Made by a program: the position numbers and the translations under genes. DNA of 64,000 nt, taken from positions 1 through 64,000 of the forward strand of contig DBBX01000028.1 in the NCBI GenBank assembly GCA_002292815.1, read 5' to 3'. The stretch is from Thiotrichaceae bacterium UBA973 (GTDB taxonomy: Bacteria; Pseudomonadota; Gammaproteobacteria; Eutrophobiales; Eutrophobiaceae). Numbering within the stretch: position 1 is the stretch's first letter; the number at the start of each line of letters is the position of its first letter. Positions 45,427 to 55,382 of the stretch are shown piece after piece. The notes under the pieces are model-generated. The model ran no database searches and had not been told where the DNA came from. It worked only from the letters and a program-made list of their open reading frames with translations.

Positions 45427-48400
45427 TCAAACGTTTTCTTTTTTATCCAGTTCATTTTCCTTGAATGCTATTTGTAATGAGCTATCACGTACACATTCAT
45501 AGCCTGCCATTACTGCGATTAATTGTCCTTTATTATCAATGAACTCGATTGATGCATTAGCACGATGGTCAGTATGTTCGATGACATCCGCTATGACTTT
45601 AGCACCGTCTTTTGGATAGCGTCGGCTATATTGACGGTAGTGGGCTATTGCTGTTGGTAATGAACCAATCCCCTGTTGCTCAAAGCTCCATAAGATCATC
45701 ATCTGAAATGCAGAGTCGAGTATTAATGGATCGGTTAACCAGCTAGAACGAATCGGTTGCTTCATCCACGCCGTCGGTGGTGGTGCTGAATTCACATTAG
45801 CAACAATGCCTTTTTCACTGCAGTGCGTTACTTCTTTTATGCCGTGCAGATGTTGGCCATGAAACAACTGTCCATTTTGATAATACTCACCTTGTTGATA
45901 TTGGTATGAGCCCTTAACGGCTATCAGTTTTGGTAACACATTTTTATCATAATCATCAACCAATACCATAACGGCACTGGCGTGTAATATGTCATCCGAA
46001 CGTAACTCAACCGGCACCAGCGATAAATGACCTTGCTGAACCATAGTCCCTGCCAGTATTCTTAAATGAATATTTTCATTTGCCTTTAATGTGATGCCTT
46101 TATATACGCGGAAATCATCGAAGCCTTGAAATTGCATGCCCGGATTCAAATGCAGTGCGCCATGCGCAAACCATTCGATGATCACCGCTACCGGTAACAC
46201 GGCCTGTCCGTTCATGACATGCGAATTGAGAAAATCATTTGAGCTAACCGCAAGGTCACGCTCGAAGGCGATGGTCAGATCACCTCGTTCTGTTAAAGGT
46301 AATGATTTATTTAACGGTATCGCCGTGAGTATGTTGTCTGTTTCGCCGAGGATAACTGTTTCGACGGGTCCTGCTGATTCTATTTCTTGTATCAGATAAT
46401 CTGCGCCCGCGTTTAAGCCAATGACCCCGACACCCTCTGCTGCAAACAGTTTTTTCAATGCGGGGGTGACCATGCCACCATCCCAGGGACCCCAATTGAC
46501 GGACAAGACCTTACAGTCTTTTCTTGTTTGATTTTCAGACTGTGCAATTTTATTTAATATTTCATTGGCAGCCGCATAATCAACCTGCCCCTTACGTCCC
46601 AATCGTGCTGTGGTAGATGAAAACAACACCATTAACTTCAATTCATCATCTCGAGTAGCTGAGAGCAAGTTCTTTAATCCGTCTACCTTGGTAGCATAAA
46701 CAGCGTCGAACTGTTCAGCTGTCTTGTCTTCGATTAAGCGATCAGCAAGGACACCTGCGGCATGAATAACAGCTGTCACATTACCTAACTCTATGCGTGC
46801 CATATCGATCACATTGGCAACGGCATCAGCATCATTAACATCGACTGATGCGTATTGAACCCTCGCGCCCGTTTGCTCGATACGTTGTAAAGAGCTTGTT
46901 ATCTCACGATTGGCCAGTATCGATTGATAACGCTTTTCCAGATCGGCAGGCTTAAGCTTTTCTTCTGAATTATCGAGAATTTCTTTTTTTATCGTTGCTG
47001 GTTCAGTTAATGTCGTCAACCATTCAGGTTCACCTTCCGGGTTGGGACTACGACCTAACAATAAAAGATTACATTGATAGGTCTCTGCCAATTTTACCGC
47101 CACCTCTGCGGTTACACCACGTGCGCCACCTGAGATGACAATACAATCTTTTTCATTAAGCAGGTGATGTTCTGATTGTGCTTCTGCTAGCGTTTCTTCT
47201 TCTAATGACAGTTGGAAAAGCTGTTCACCTACCAGCCCTGTTTCTAACGGACCTTTAATAAAGATCTCTTGCTGGAGTAAAGCTATCGATAGTGAATCAG
47301 AGTCAATATCAATTGATTTACAATTGACGTCATCCCATTCCTTATCTGCTGTTTTTATGAGCCCATAGAGACCGGCTTGATCAGCACTGCCCTGCATATT
47401 GCCATCGAATCCAAAATTACCGCCCAACGTAGTAATCGAAACCAGCAGTCCTTTTGACTTTTTAAGTGATGCGCTGCAGGTCTGCATTAATGCAAAAGCA
47501 TCCAGCAAAGCATGTTTGTCTGATTGATTGTCAGCAAAGAGAATTAAAGCGCCCTGTTTGTCACTGGGTTTTACACTGTTGGCAACGAGTCGTGTCTTAT
47601 AACCATTTCTTTTTAATTCTTCTGCTAATTGCTTAGCTAACTCACCACCGCTTTTGCTTAACCAAATTTCTTTAGCCTGATTGAATGCAATCGTATTTCT
47701 TTTCTCTGCATCATCAAGAGGCCTTGCATGAACAACACTGCGGACTAATCTTGATTCTTTGACATCACTGCCCTTGCTTGATGCTACCTGTTGCGCCTGA
47801 TCCGATTCTGGGGCTATCGCTCCCGTTTGCTCGTTCATATAATCAATGATCTGTTGCAACGTTTGTAAGGCGGCAAGGTCATCCGCGGCAACGACAGGAA
47901 GATTCGGCATTTTGTCTTGCAGTGCCGATAAAATTTCAACGCGTTTGATTGAATCTATTCCTAAATCACTGTCCAGATTCATTTCCAGATTTAACATCTC
48001 GGCGGGGTAACCGGTTTTATCTGCAACAACCTCAAGCGAAGTTACAGAGAGATCTGAAACCGCTGCTTGCGCTGTACTCGAGGTAACCACTTCGGCGACA
48101 TTGAATACATCAACGATTGATTGCAGTGTTTGCAAAGCGGACATGTCATCTGCGCTGACAGCGGGTAATTCAGGAATGCGTTCCTGAATGGCAGACAATA
48201 TTTCTACCCGCTTGATTGAATCAATACCCAGGTCGCTATCCAGATTCATATCTAGATTTAACATCTCTGTCGGATAACCGGTTTTATCTGCCACAACTTC
48301 TAATAATGTTTCTGCAAAACCGTTGTCATTGTTTATTGTTTGAGGTGCAGACAGTATTGTCGACGCTGGTACGTTTTCAGTTTGTTCTGATATAAATAAT

Positions 48401-51400
48401 TCTGTTATCGAACGTAAGGTTTGTAACTGTCCTAGTTCATCAGGACTAACCATGGGCAAATCAGGCATTGCTTCCTGTAATGCCGACAAAATTTCAACCC
48501 GCTTAATTGAATCAATACCCAGGTCGCTATCCAGGTTCATCTCCAGATCCAACATCTCAATCGGATAACCCGTTTTTTCAGAGACAATATTCAATAACAC
48601 TTTTTCAAAATGGTTGTCAGTTGCTGCAATCTGTTTTGCCTCAGCGACTACCGCTGTCTGTGTTGATTTTTCAACAGCGGGTCTTCCGGCAACAATGAAC
48701 TCAACAATATGCTGTAAGAATTGAAAGGTCCCTAATTCTTCCGGGTTCACTGCTGCCGACCAGGGTAGTTTTTCTTGCAGTGCAGAGAGAATCTCAACAC
48801 GCTTGATTGAATCAATGCCCAGATCGGTGTCCAGACTCATATCAAGGCTCAGCATCTCTAGCGGGTAACCCGTTTTTTCAGAAACAACACTCAGTAACAT
48901 ATTATTAATATCAACATCGGGTTGTTCATCATTTGTTGCGACAGCTTGCTTGGATTCTTCAATCTCTTTAACGATTGGTTTTTCAATCGCCGATGGTGGA
49001 ACACTTTCTTCTTGAACAGGCACGTTCAATTTGATTTGCTGTTGTGCGGTTTGCTGTATTGCTTGCTGTGTTACTGGCGCCAATGGCTGACCAGACATCA
49101 ATCGTTGTTGTTGTTCTAACAATGACTGAATTGATTGTTGCGCTGTCTCTTGTCCTTCAAGATATTGCTGATGCAGTCGTGCTGTTTGTTCCTGCATCTT
49201 TTGCAGCGCAAGAATACTCTCCTGCGTTGCCTGCAATAGACCATTGTTTTGTTGTGGCACAACCGGAGCAGCCGCTTGAGGTGTTTGTTTTACTTCATCC
49301 GTCATATTGATAATGGTCTTCTTTGGTTTACTGGGTGGCCGGGGTTTGCTTGGTGACCTGGATTCACGCGGTAACATGACATTGGCACCACTGATCGATA
49401 CTGTCATCGCCGGTTTGCCATCTGTCGCTGGTCTTTCTAATTCTGAACAATGCGCATCCCATTTTGTTAGATCAACATTAATGCCCTTTGCTGCGAGACG
49501 TGCCAATGCTATGGCTAAATCATATTGTCCTTGTTTCTTGCCGGCAGAGGCATCTATCGCAATAGCGGTAAACTCTTTATCTGCCAGAATGGCACCCACA
49601 AGTCCCGTCAAGGTTTTGCCAGGTCCCACTTCAATAAAGGTGTTAAACCCTTCCGCATATAATTTTTCTACTTGTTCAACAAATCGAACCGGTGCGGCTA
49701 ATTGGTTTGCAAGTAGTTGCTTCGCTGCATCAGCCGCTGCTGGATAGGCTTCTGTGCTTGTATTTGAAAGCACCTGATATTTATTCTCTGAAAACTCAAA
49801 TGATGCTAATGCCTCACCGAAGGGTTTTGCTGCATCAGCAACAAAGGGGCTATGGAATGCAGCCGCAACCGGCAGTTTTATTGCACGTATTTTTTCTGCT
49901 TTGGCTATCTTGGCAAAGTTATCGATTTGTTCTGTCGCACCAGAAAGCACCACCTGACTCGGCGAATTATGGTTGGCAATAATCAACTCAATATTATTTT
50001 CTTTGAGTAAGGATTCAACTTGCTCGTACGCTGCAACCACCGCCAACATAGAACCACGATCACCCTCACCCGCCGCCATGAGTTCACCACGGATGCGTGA
50101 TAAGCGGTATAAGGTATCTGTATTGTAAACACCCGCTGCAGAAAGCGCGGTTAACTCGCCATAGCTATGGCCAATTGCTGCCGTTGGTGCAACAGCAAAA
50201 TGATTTAATACATTTAAGACACCGACACTCACTGCACCAATAGCCGGTTGTGCATTCTGTGTCTGGCGTAATGTATTTTCTTGTTCTTTTTCATCCGCCT
50301 TGGAAAAAACAGGGATGGGATATAAGACATCTGCCAGGCTTTGTTTACCTGTCGCTTCAATAAAAAGTTGGTTTGCTTCTTCGAGTGCGGTAGAGAACTG
50401 TGGAAACTGACAAGCGAGGTCACGACACATACCGACGTATTGAGAACCTTGTCCAGGAAAGACAAAGGCAACTTTATTGTCCGTTTTACCGGCGCTATAG
50501 CTTACACCGTTGGGTTTTTGCCATGCTGACTCAGAAGAATCGTTAAGCTGTTGCTTAACATCTGCAATTAATTTTTCTAAATCTATATTCGCTTGATCAA
50601 CAACTATCGTCAAACAATGTTCTGCATCCGCTTTAAATGACTGGCATGAATCATAAGCAAAAAATCGGAGCGCCTCTGCTGAAGCTAATACAGCGGCATC
50701 AGGTAATTGATTTATTAAATCCGCTTTTGAATCAGCACTGAGCGCAATAATTAATACCTGCCCGTCCCATTCAATCTCTGTCTTTGTTTCTTCTGCCTCT
50801 TCCAGTACGCAATGAAAATTACTGCCACCAAAACCAAAGGCGCTTAACGCCGCGCGTCGTGGCGTGCTTAGTGTCTTTAACCAGGGTCGCTTGACTGAAT
50901 TGAGATAAATGGGCGCCGTTCCCGGGTTGATAATCTCTAGGGGTTCATCAACCTTAATACTCGGTGGTATGACTTTATATTTTAATGCCATTGCCGTTTT
51001 GATAAGGCCGGCGACGCCTGCTGCTGCTTTTGTATGACCTATCATCGACTTGACTGAACCGACAGCACACCATGTTTCGTCTTCATTATCCTGACTATAA
51101 ACACCAGACAAGGCCTTGGCTTCAACCGCATCACCGACAGCTGTCCCGGTGCCATGTGCCTCGACTAATTCAATACTTCTTGGTGTCACATCTGCTTCGC
51201 GATACGCATTCCAAAGCGCTTTGGTTTGTCCTTCTGCACTAGGTGCATAGATCGCATTACCCTTGCCATCGGAAGAGGAACCCATGCCTTTTAAAACCGC
51301 ATAGACTTTATCGCCATCGCGTTCAGCATCTTCCAAGCGTTTTAATATCACCGCACCCAAACCTTCACCAAGGATCGTGCCGTCACCTTCTTTTGAAAAC

Positions 51401-52212
51401 GGACGACTGTTACCCGTGGGTGATAGCGCCGGTGTTTTACTAAAACACATATACATAAAGATATCGTTGAAGGTATCCATGCCACCCGTTATCGCCATAT
51501 CGACCCGACCGGCACTGAGTTCTAATGCGGCGAGATGAACTGCACTTAGAGAACTGGCACAAGCAGCATCGACCACGCAGTTGGTGCCACCAAGATCAAA
51601 ACGATTTGCTATTCTTCCTGCGGCAACATTACCTAATAAACCCGGGAATGAATTTTCTTGCCAAGGGACATAACCATCAGCGATACGTTGGACAACATCT
51701 TCGGTTGTTTCTGGATCTACGCCGGCATCGGCAAGCGCCTTACGCCAGATAGGATGACCCAATCTTGCGCCTAATGGGATGACTAATTCAAGCGTGCCGG
51801 TGATACCGAGAATGACACTGGTGCGATCACGATCGAACTCGCGACCATCGCCTGCCTCTTTACCGGTCGAGTAACCCGCATCAAGTAAGGCCTGTCGTGC
51901 AACCATCATCCCTAACAACTGAGTCGTGTCTGTCGCTTCAATATTATTCGGACTTAAACCATATAACAGTGGATTGAAGTCCATCGGATTAATAAAACCA
52001 CCACGTTTGCCGTAAGTCATGTCTGGCGCTGATTTGTCTTCATCAAAATAATCCGATGGCTTCCAATGTGTCTCTGGAATATCCGTTATCGCATCAACAC
52101 CTTCTCGAATATTCGCCCAATATTCTTCGGCGTTATTTGCTTTAGGGAAGAGACAGCCGATACCAACAATCGCTAGTGGCTTCATTTGGTTATTTTCTTT
52201 TTTCTTAGACAT
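45427..52212 (-). CDS. PfaA-like polyunsaturated lipid synthase: KS-AT-ACP4-KR-DH
   Basis: 2261 residues. Ketosynthase 10-475 with C218 (DAACASS), H353 and H393; acyltransferase about 580-900 (FPGQGSQYVGM, GHSYGE with S683, AAFHSP H787); Q-rich helical linker 980-1065; four ACPs with LGIDSIKRVEIL, phosphopantetheine serines S1135, S1235, S1332 and S1421; ketoreductase about 1690-1930 (SGGARGVTAEVA, VIHAAGVLADR, Y1879); C-terminal hot-dog dehydratase about 2000-2230 (NDFLNSHVMNGQAVLPV). This is the PfaA plan of EPA/DHA synthases, with a C-terminal DH. It starts 3 bases after pfaD on the minus strand. The PPTase at 20221 is the likely ACP activator and the PfaC-like protein at 27019 the partner. 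Confidence 0.92.
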   Translation of the reverse strand: MSKKKENNQMKPLAIVGIGCLFPKANNAEEYWANIREGVDAITDIPETHWKPSDYFDEDKSAPDMTYGKRGGFINPMDFNPLLYGLSPNNIEATDTTQLLGMMVARQALLDAGYSTGKEAGDGREFDRDRTSVILGITGTLELVIPLGARLGHPIWRKALADAGVDPETTEDVVQRIADGYVPWQENSFPGLLGNVAAGRIANRFDLGGTNCVVDAACASSLSAVHLAALELSAGRVDMAITGGMDTFNDIFMYMCFSKTPALSPTGNSRPFSKEGDGTILGEGLGAVILKRLEDAERDGDKVYAVLKGMGSSSDGKGNAIYAPSAEGQTKALWNAYREADVTPRSIELVEAHGTGTAVGDAVEAKALSGVYSQDNEDETWCAVGSVKSMIGHTKAAAGVAGLIKTAMALKYKVIPPSIKVDEPLEIINPGTAPIYLNSVKRPWLKTLSTPRRAALSAFGFGGSNFHCVLEEAEETKTEIEWDGQVLIIALSADSKADLINQLPDAAVLASAEALRFFAYDSCQSFKADAEHCLTIVVDQANIDLEKLIADVKQQLNDSSESAWQKPNGVSYSAGKTDNKVAFVFPGQGSQYVGMCRDLACQFPQFSTALEEANQLFIEATGKQSLADVLYPIPVFSKADEKEQENTLRQTQNAQPAIGAVSVGVLNVLNHFAVAPTAAIGHSYGELTALSAAGVYNTDTLYRLSRIRGELMAAGEGDRGSMLAVVAAYEQVESLLKENNIELIIANHNSPSQVVLSGATEQIDNFAKIAKAEKIRAIKLPVAAAFHSPFVADAAKPFGEALASFEFSENKYQVLSNTSTEAYPAAADAAKQLLANQLAAPVRFVEQVEKLYAEGFNTFIEVGPGKTLTGLVGAILADKEFTAIAIDASAGKKQGQYDLAIALARLAAKGINVDLTKWDAHCSELERPATDGKPAMTVSISGANVMLPRESRSPSKPRPPSKPKKTIINMTDEVKQTPQAAAPVVPQQNNGLLQATQESILALQKMQEQTARLHQQYLEGQETAQQSIQSLLEQQQRLMSGQPLAPVTQQAIQQTAQQQIKLNVPVQEESVPPSAIEKPIVKEIEESKQAVATNDEQPDVDINNMLLSVVSEKTGYPLEMLSLDMSLDTDLGIDSIKRVEILSALQEKLPWSAAVNPEELGTFQFLQHIVEFIVAGRPAVEKSTQTAVVAEAKQIAATDNHFEKVLLNIVSEKTGYPIEMLDLEMNLDSDLGIDSIKRVEILSALQEAMPDLPMVSPDELGQLQTLRSITELFISEQTENVPASTILSAPQTINNDNGFAETLLEVVADKTGYPTEMLNLDMNLDSDLGIDSIKRVEILSAIQERIPELPAVSADDMSALQTLQSIVDVFNVAEVVTSSTAQAAVSDLSVTSLEVVADKTGYPAEMLNLEMNLDSDLGIDSIKRVEILSALQDKMPNLPVVAADDLAALQTLQQIIDYMNEQTGAIAPESDQAQQVASSKGSDVKESRLVRSVVHARPLDDAEKRNTIAFNQAKEIWLSKSGGELAKQLAEELKRNGYKTRLVANSVKPSDKQGALILFADNQSDKHALLDAFALMQTCSASLKKSKGLLVSITTLGGNFGFDGNMQGSADQAGLYGLIKTADKEWDDVNCKSIDIDSDSLSIALLQQEIFIKGPLETGLVGEQLFQLSLEEETLAEAQSEHHLLNEKDCIVISGGARGVTAEVAVKLAETYQCNLLLLGRSPNPEGEPEWLTTLTEPATIKKEILDNSEEKLKPADLEKRYQSILANREITSSLQRIEQTGARVQYASVDVNDADAVANVIDMARIELGNVTAVIHAAGVLADRLIEDKTAEQFDAVYATKVDGLKNLLSATRDDELKLMVLFSSTTARLGRKGQVDYAAANEILNKIAQSENQTRKDCKVLSVNWGPWDGGMVTPALKKLFAAEGVGVIGLNAGADYLIQEIESAGPVETVILGETDNILTAIPLNKSLPLTERGDLTIAFERDLAVSSNDFLNSHVMNGQAVLPVAVIIEWFAHGALHLNPGMQFQGFDDFRVYKGITLKANENIHLRILAGTMVQQGHLSLVPVELRSDDILHASAVMVLVDDYDKNVLPKLIAVKGSYQYQQGEYYQNGQLFHGQHLHGIKEVTHCSEKGIVANVNSAPPPTAWMKQPIRSSWLTDPLILDSAFQMMILWSFEQQGIGSLPTAIAHYRQYSRRYPKDGAKVIADVIEHTDHRANASIEFIDNKGQLIAVMAGYECVRDSSLQIAFKENELDKKENV
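47833..48915 (-). repeat. Four tandem ACP-domain repeats in the PfaA-like gene
   Basis: Four copies of about 95-100 codons (residues about 1100-1460), each with the E-K/D-K-TGYP, NLDSDLGIDSIKRVEIL and LQTLQ-type motifs. Tandem ACPs are typical of Pfa synthases, where copy number scales with output. The second to fourth copies are more alike than the first, consistent with internal duplication. Confidence 0.92.
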
Positions 52213-52215
52213 AAT

Positions 52216-53895
52216 CTACTCAGTTAAATATTTTTCTATCGCATCAAGTTGCATCGGTTGGAACTGGGTTAATTCACCCGGCACCTCAACACCTTGTTTT
52301 AAAATGCCATTCGCTCGACTCAAGACTGCCGCACCAAACATAATGTTCATAGCCACCGTTACCGCATCACGGCGATCCGTTGTTGCCAAAAACGTATCAC
52401 GTGTCCATTCATTGAAGGCACCCATGGCTGGTCCACACCAGACTTGATAATCCACTTGGCGGTCTGCAACGCCCGCATTGGCCCAGCGTGAGGAGAGACC
52501 TAGATACCAGCGAAAGATCAGTGCCATTTTATGTTTCGGATCATTCTTCGCTTTTTCGACTTGAGAAGGGTCACGTTCACTGAAAAACTCATAGGTCTTT
52601 TGCCACACATCGTCCAATGTCATTTTAAATATTGTTTTTTCTAAATTGGCTCTATCGGCCGCGGGTATCTCATCAATCGATGCATATTTTTTATAGAGTT
52701 CATAAAGTTTGTTACCGCGCATGGCAAACATAGAACCACGTTTTAATACTTGTAACTTCACACCCATCTCAAACATATCAACAGCCGGTGCCATGGTGAC
52801 ATCGGCTTGTCCGGTGTTGGCTAACATCTCTCTGACAATATCAGATGAACCCGATTCTTTGCAGGCTTGATTTACCGTGCCGGTAACGATGTAGGCCGCA
52901 CCCATCGCAAAAGCGCCCAAAGCAGATGCGGGTGTGGCGATACCGCCTGCGGCACCGACACGTAACTCATACATATAGTTATATTCTGCTTGTATTTGAT
53001 CACGTAGGGCCAACATGGTGGGTAATAAGGTTATGGCTGGTCGGTTATCTGTGTGTCCACCTGAGTCTGCTTCGACAGTCAGGTCTTGTGCCATCGGAAT
53101 TTGTTTCGCTAGCTCGGCTTCTTCATTGGTAATCGCGCCTTGCGCTAATAATTCCTTCAATAATTTTTCAGGTGGTGGACTAAACCATTTACTGGCTAGC
53201 TCCACACGCGATGCCTTAGCGATGATCCGATTAGGCACAACAATATTGCCTTGTGCATCTTTATGAATCCCTTTCACACGATACCTTACCACTGGTAAAG
53301 TCAGCTTCATGTAAGCTGAGGCTTCTACCAGATCAACACCATAACGAAGATACAGATCGACGATGGCATCTTCATGACCCTTTTCATTCGGACTATAGAT
53401 AAGGTTAAAACAAAACGGTTTATCTGGAATAGCGGCTTGTAAGCGCTGAATGGCTTTTTCAACTTCTGCCAACGATAAACCTGCAGCACCAAATGAAGCC
53501 AGCATATCTGCCTTGGCTATGGCCTCGACTAACTCGACAGAGGCAATACCATTGGCCATTGCACCGGTCATATACGGATATTTAATGTTGTAGTCCTGAC
53601 AGAATTGTTTATTACCCAATGCCTGGATTGCTTGCTTCGGTACGAAGGCCAGATGTTGATAAGCGTTTTCATTCTCAACGTTATCATCGAGATGGATTGA
53701 GCCACCGAACCCTAATTTGATACCCGACTGATCTGAAAGCAGTGAGAATGGCACATCAAGCGACCGCAGTCGTTCAGACAATGCTGCTAGTTCAGATAGC
53801 TGACCATTTTGACCGGCGTGCCAATAAATCTGGCCCGGTTGGGTGTCGGCGTCAGTCATGCCTGCCGACGGGATGATGTCAGAAACTGAATTCAC
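52216..53895 (-). CDS. pfaD: PfaD-type trans-acting enoyl reductase
   Basis: 559 residues of the flavin-dependent 2-nitropropane-dioxygenase-like TIM barrel. Motifs include YMTGAMANGIASVELVEAIA, LASFGAAGLSLAEV, VEADSGGHTDNRPA, AAGGIATPASALGAFAMGAA and VDMFEMGVKLQVLKRGSMFA, all characteristic of PfaD. It reduces selected enoyl intermediates on the PfaA ACPs and so sets double-bond positions. The start is GTG at 53895 with AGAG upstream. The 3-base gap to the PfaA-like gene shows an operon; a near-perfect 26-bp palindrome lies 30 bases upstream. Confidence 0.95.
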   Translation of the reverse strand: MNSVSDIIPSAGMTDADTQPGQIYWHAGQNGQLSELAALSERLRSLDVPFSLLSDQSGIKLGFGGSIHLDDNVENENAYQHLAFVPKQAIQALGNKQFCQDYNIKYPYMTGAMANGIASVELVEAIAKADMLASFGAAGLSLAEVEKAIQRLQAAIPDKPFCFNLIYSPNEKGHEDAIVDLYLRYGVDLVEASAYMKLTLPVVRYRVKGIHKDAQGNIVVPNRIIAKASRVELASKWFSPPPEKLLKELLAQGAITNEEAELAKQIPMAQDLTVEADSGGHTDNRPAITLLPTMLALRDQIQAEYNYMYELRVGAAGGIATPASALGAFAMGAAYIVTGTVNQACKESGSSDIVREMLANTGQADVTMAPAVDMFEMGVKLQVLKRGSMFAMRGNKLYELYKKYASIDEIPAADRANLEKTIFKMTLDDVWQKTYEFFSERDPSQVEKAKNDPKHKMALIFRWYLGLSSRWANAGVADRQVDYQVWCGPAMGAFNEWTRDTFLATTDRRDAVTVAMNIMFGAAVLSRANGILKQGVEVPGELTQFQPMQLDAIEKYLTE

Positions 53896-53924
53896 TCTTT
53901 TACTCTCTATATATAAGGTGTGTA

Positions 53925-53950
53925 AAATGTCGAAAAATTTTCAGACATTT
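53925..53950. promoter_or_regulatory. 26-bp near-palindrome in the pfaD / squalene synthase divergent promoter
   Basis: AAATGTC-GA-AAAATTTT-CA-GACATTT; only the two spacer dinucleotides break symmetry. It lies 30 bases upstream of pfaD in the 291-base spacer shared with the squalene synthase gene. A candidate repressor site; apart from this, no gene is seen in the spacer. Confidence 0.55.
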
Positions 53951-54186
53951 AAATTTCATTCATTTAAATTAGTGTTGGGGATTCAGAATTGATAATTTGC
54001 ATCCGTATAATTCAGGCTGTAATGTGCAGCACCGAATCGACCTAATTGTTGAATTGTATCATTTTTCTGAAATTATACCCGGTAACATCATGATTTCTGA
54101 TGGTTTGAACTAAATGCATTCTTTTAGGGCTAAAAATAGTAGAGGTTTTTCATAACATATTGTTATTTATGAGATTATTCTAAATA

Positions 54187-55242
54187 ATGAAGTCTAAAAA
54201 CGAATTTACAACCGAGCTCGATGATATCTCTTACCAAAATGAGATATTGCAGCACGTGTCCCGTACATTTGCACTGACTATTCCACAATTACCAGAATCA
54301 CTCGCTGAGGTCGTCGGCAATGCTTATCTCTTATGCCGTATAGCCGATACGATTGAAGACGATAAATTGATGACGGCAGCCCTGAAGCGTGAATATGCTG
54401 AGCAATTCATTGCCGTAGTCAAAGGCACTGATGACGCTGAAACCTTTGCTGAAGGCCTGTTTCCTTTATTATCCCCGACTGCGACTGAGGCAGAGCATGA
54501 TCTGATTGCCAATACGACACCCGTCATACGCATTACCCATAGCTTTAACGAACGCCAACGTGCTGCACTTGAAAGATGTGTCTCGATCATGGCCGAGGGT
54601 ATGATTCGTTATCAAGATGCCGAGACGCTTGATGGGATGGCTGATCTGAAAGACATGGGGCAATATTGTTATTACGTTGCCGGCGTGGTCGGAGAGATGC
54701 TAACCGAACTATTCTGTGATTATTCCCCTGAAATAGATGCCCAGCGAGAAGAGATGATGCAATTGGGCGTGTCATTTGGTCAGGGATTGCAGATGACTAA
54801 TATTTTGAAGGATATCTGGGAAGACCATGAACGTGGGGCCTGCTGGTTGCCGCGTGATATCTTCAATAAATACAATGTTGATATTCGGCACAAGGTACTT
54901 GGGCAAAATGAACCCGGCTTTGATGAGGCCTTGATTGAATTACTCGGTGTTGCGCATGCTCATATTCACAATGCCTTGCTTTATACCCTGAAAATACCAG
55001 CTAAAGAAAAGGGCCTACGTCGTTTTTGTCTCTGGGCTTTGGGAATGGCCGTGTTAACGTTGGAAAAGATTCGTCAAACTCCAAATTTCACTACTGGCCA
55101 GGAAGTAAAAATTAGCCGACGCAGTGTCAAGGCGACAATATTTTTCACCAGTCTTTTCGTTGGTAATAATTGGGCTTTAAACACCCTTTTCAAGTTTAGC
55201 GGACGCCGTTTGCCTATGGCCGACATTCATGAGAAACTCTGA
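54187..55242 (+). CDS. Squalene synthase (farnesyl-diphosphate farnesyltransferase)
   Basis: 351 residues of the squalene/phytoene synthase fold: SRTFALTIPQLPESL, the first aspartate motif CRIADTIEDD near 50-59, YCYYVAGVVGEMLTEL, and the second motif QMTNILKDIWEDHERGACWL. The long C-terminus with a hydrophobic end fits one-step Sqs enzymes as in Methylococcus rather than HpnC or HpnD. It condenses two farnesyl diphosphates to squalene for the cyclase next door. It is divergent from pfaD and upstream of shc, so hopanoid and Pfa genes share a promoter region. Confidence 0.88.
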   Translation: MKSKNEFTTELDDISYQNEILQHVSRTFALTIPQLPESLAEVVGNAYLLCRIADTIEDDKLMTAALKREYAEQFIAVVKGTDDAETFAEGLFPLLSPTATEAEHDLIANTTPVIRITHSFNERQRAALERCVSIMAEGMIRYQDAETLDGMADLKDMGQYCYYVAGVVGEMLTELFCDYSPEIDAQREEMMQLGVSFGQGLQMTNILKDIWEDHERGACWLPRDIFNKYNVDIRHKVLGQNEPGFDEALIELLGVAHAHIHNALLYTLKIPAKEKGLRRFCLWALGMAVLTLEKIRQTPNFTTGQEVKISRRSVKATIFFTSLFVGNNWALNTLFKFSGRRLPMADIHEKL

Positions 55243-55292
55243 GAATATCAGCACCTTGCATAGCAAAGACTGATAAATACAAGGGGAAGACC

Positions 55293-55382
55293 ATGGCGAA
55301 CTACAATAATTTATTTAAATTATTTCTGTGTTTAGCTTTGCACCTTGATTTAGCTCTTCTGCGAATGACCAAGCGAAAGTAA
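55293..55382 (+). CDS. 29-residue leader ORF coupled to shc
   Basis: ATG at 55293 with a strong AAGGGGAAG ribosome site; the 29-residue product is hydrophobic in the middle (LFKLFLCLALHLDLALLR) and ends in basic TKRK. Its TAA overlaps the shc ATG by one base (TAATG), and shc has no strong ribosome site of its own. This suggests translational coupling or an attenuating leader. No family is recognised. Confidence 0.55.
   Translation: MANYNNLFKLFLCLALHLDLALLRMTKRK

Noticed and set aside
47833..48915. Regularly spaced repeats resembling a CRISPR-like array
   Set aside because: They are in-frame ACP domain copies about 300 bases long with diverged DNA; no short identical repeats.
48507..49982. 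Plus-strand open frames opposite the PfaA-like linker and ACP region
   Set aside because: Antisense shadows of a compositionally biased coding region with no start signals.
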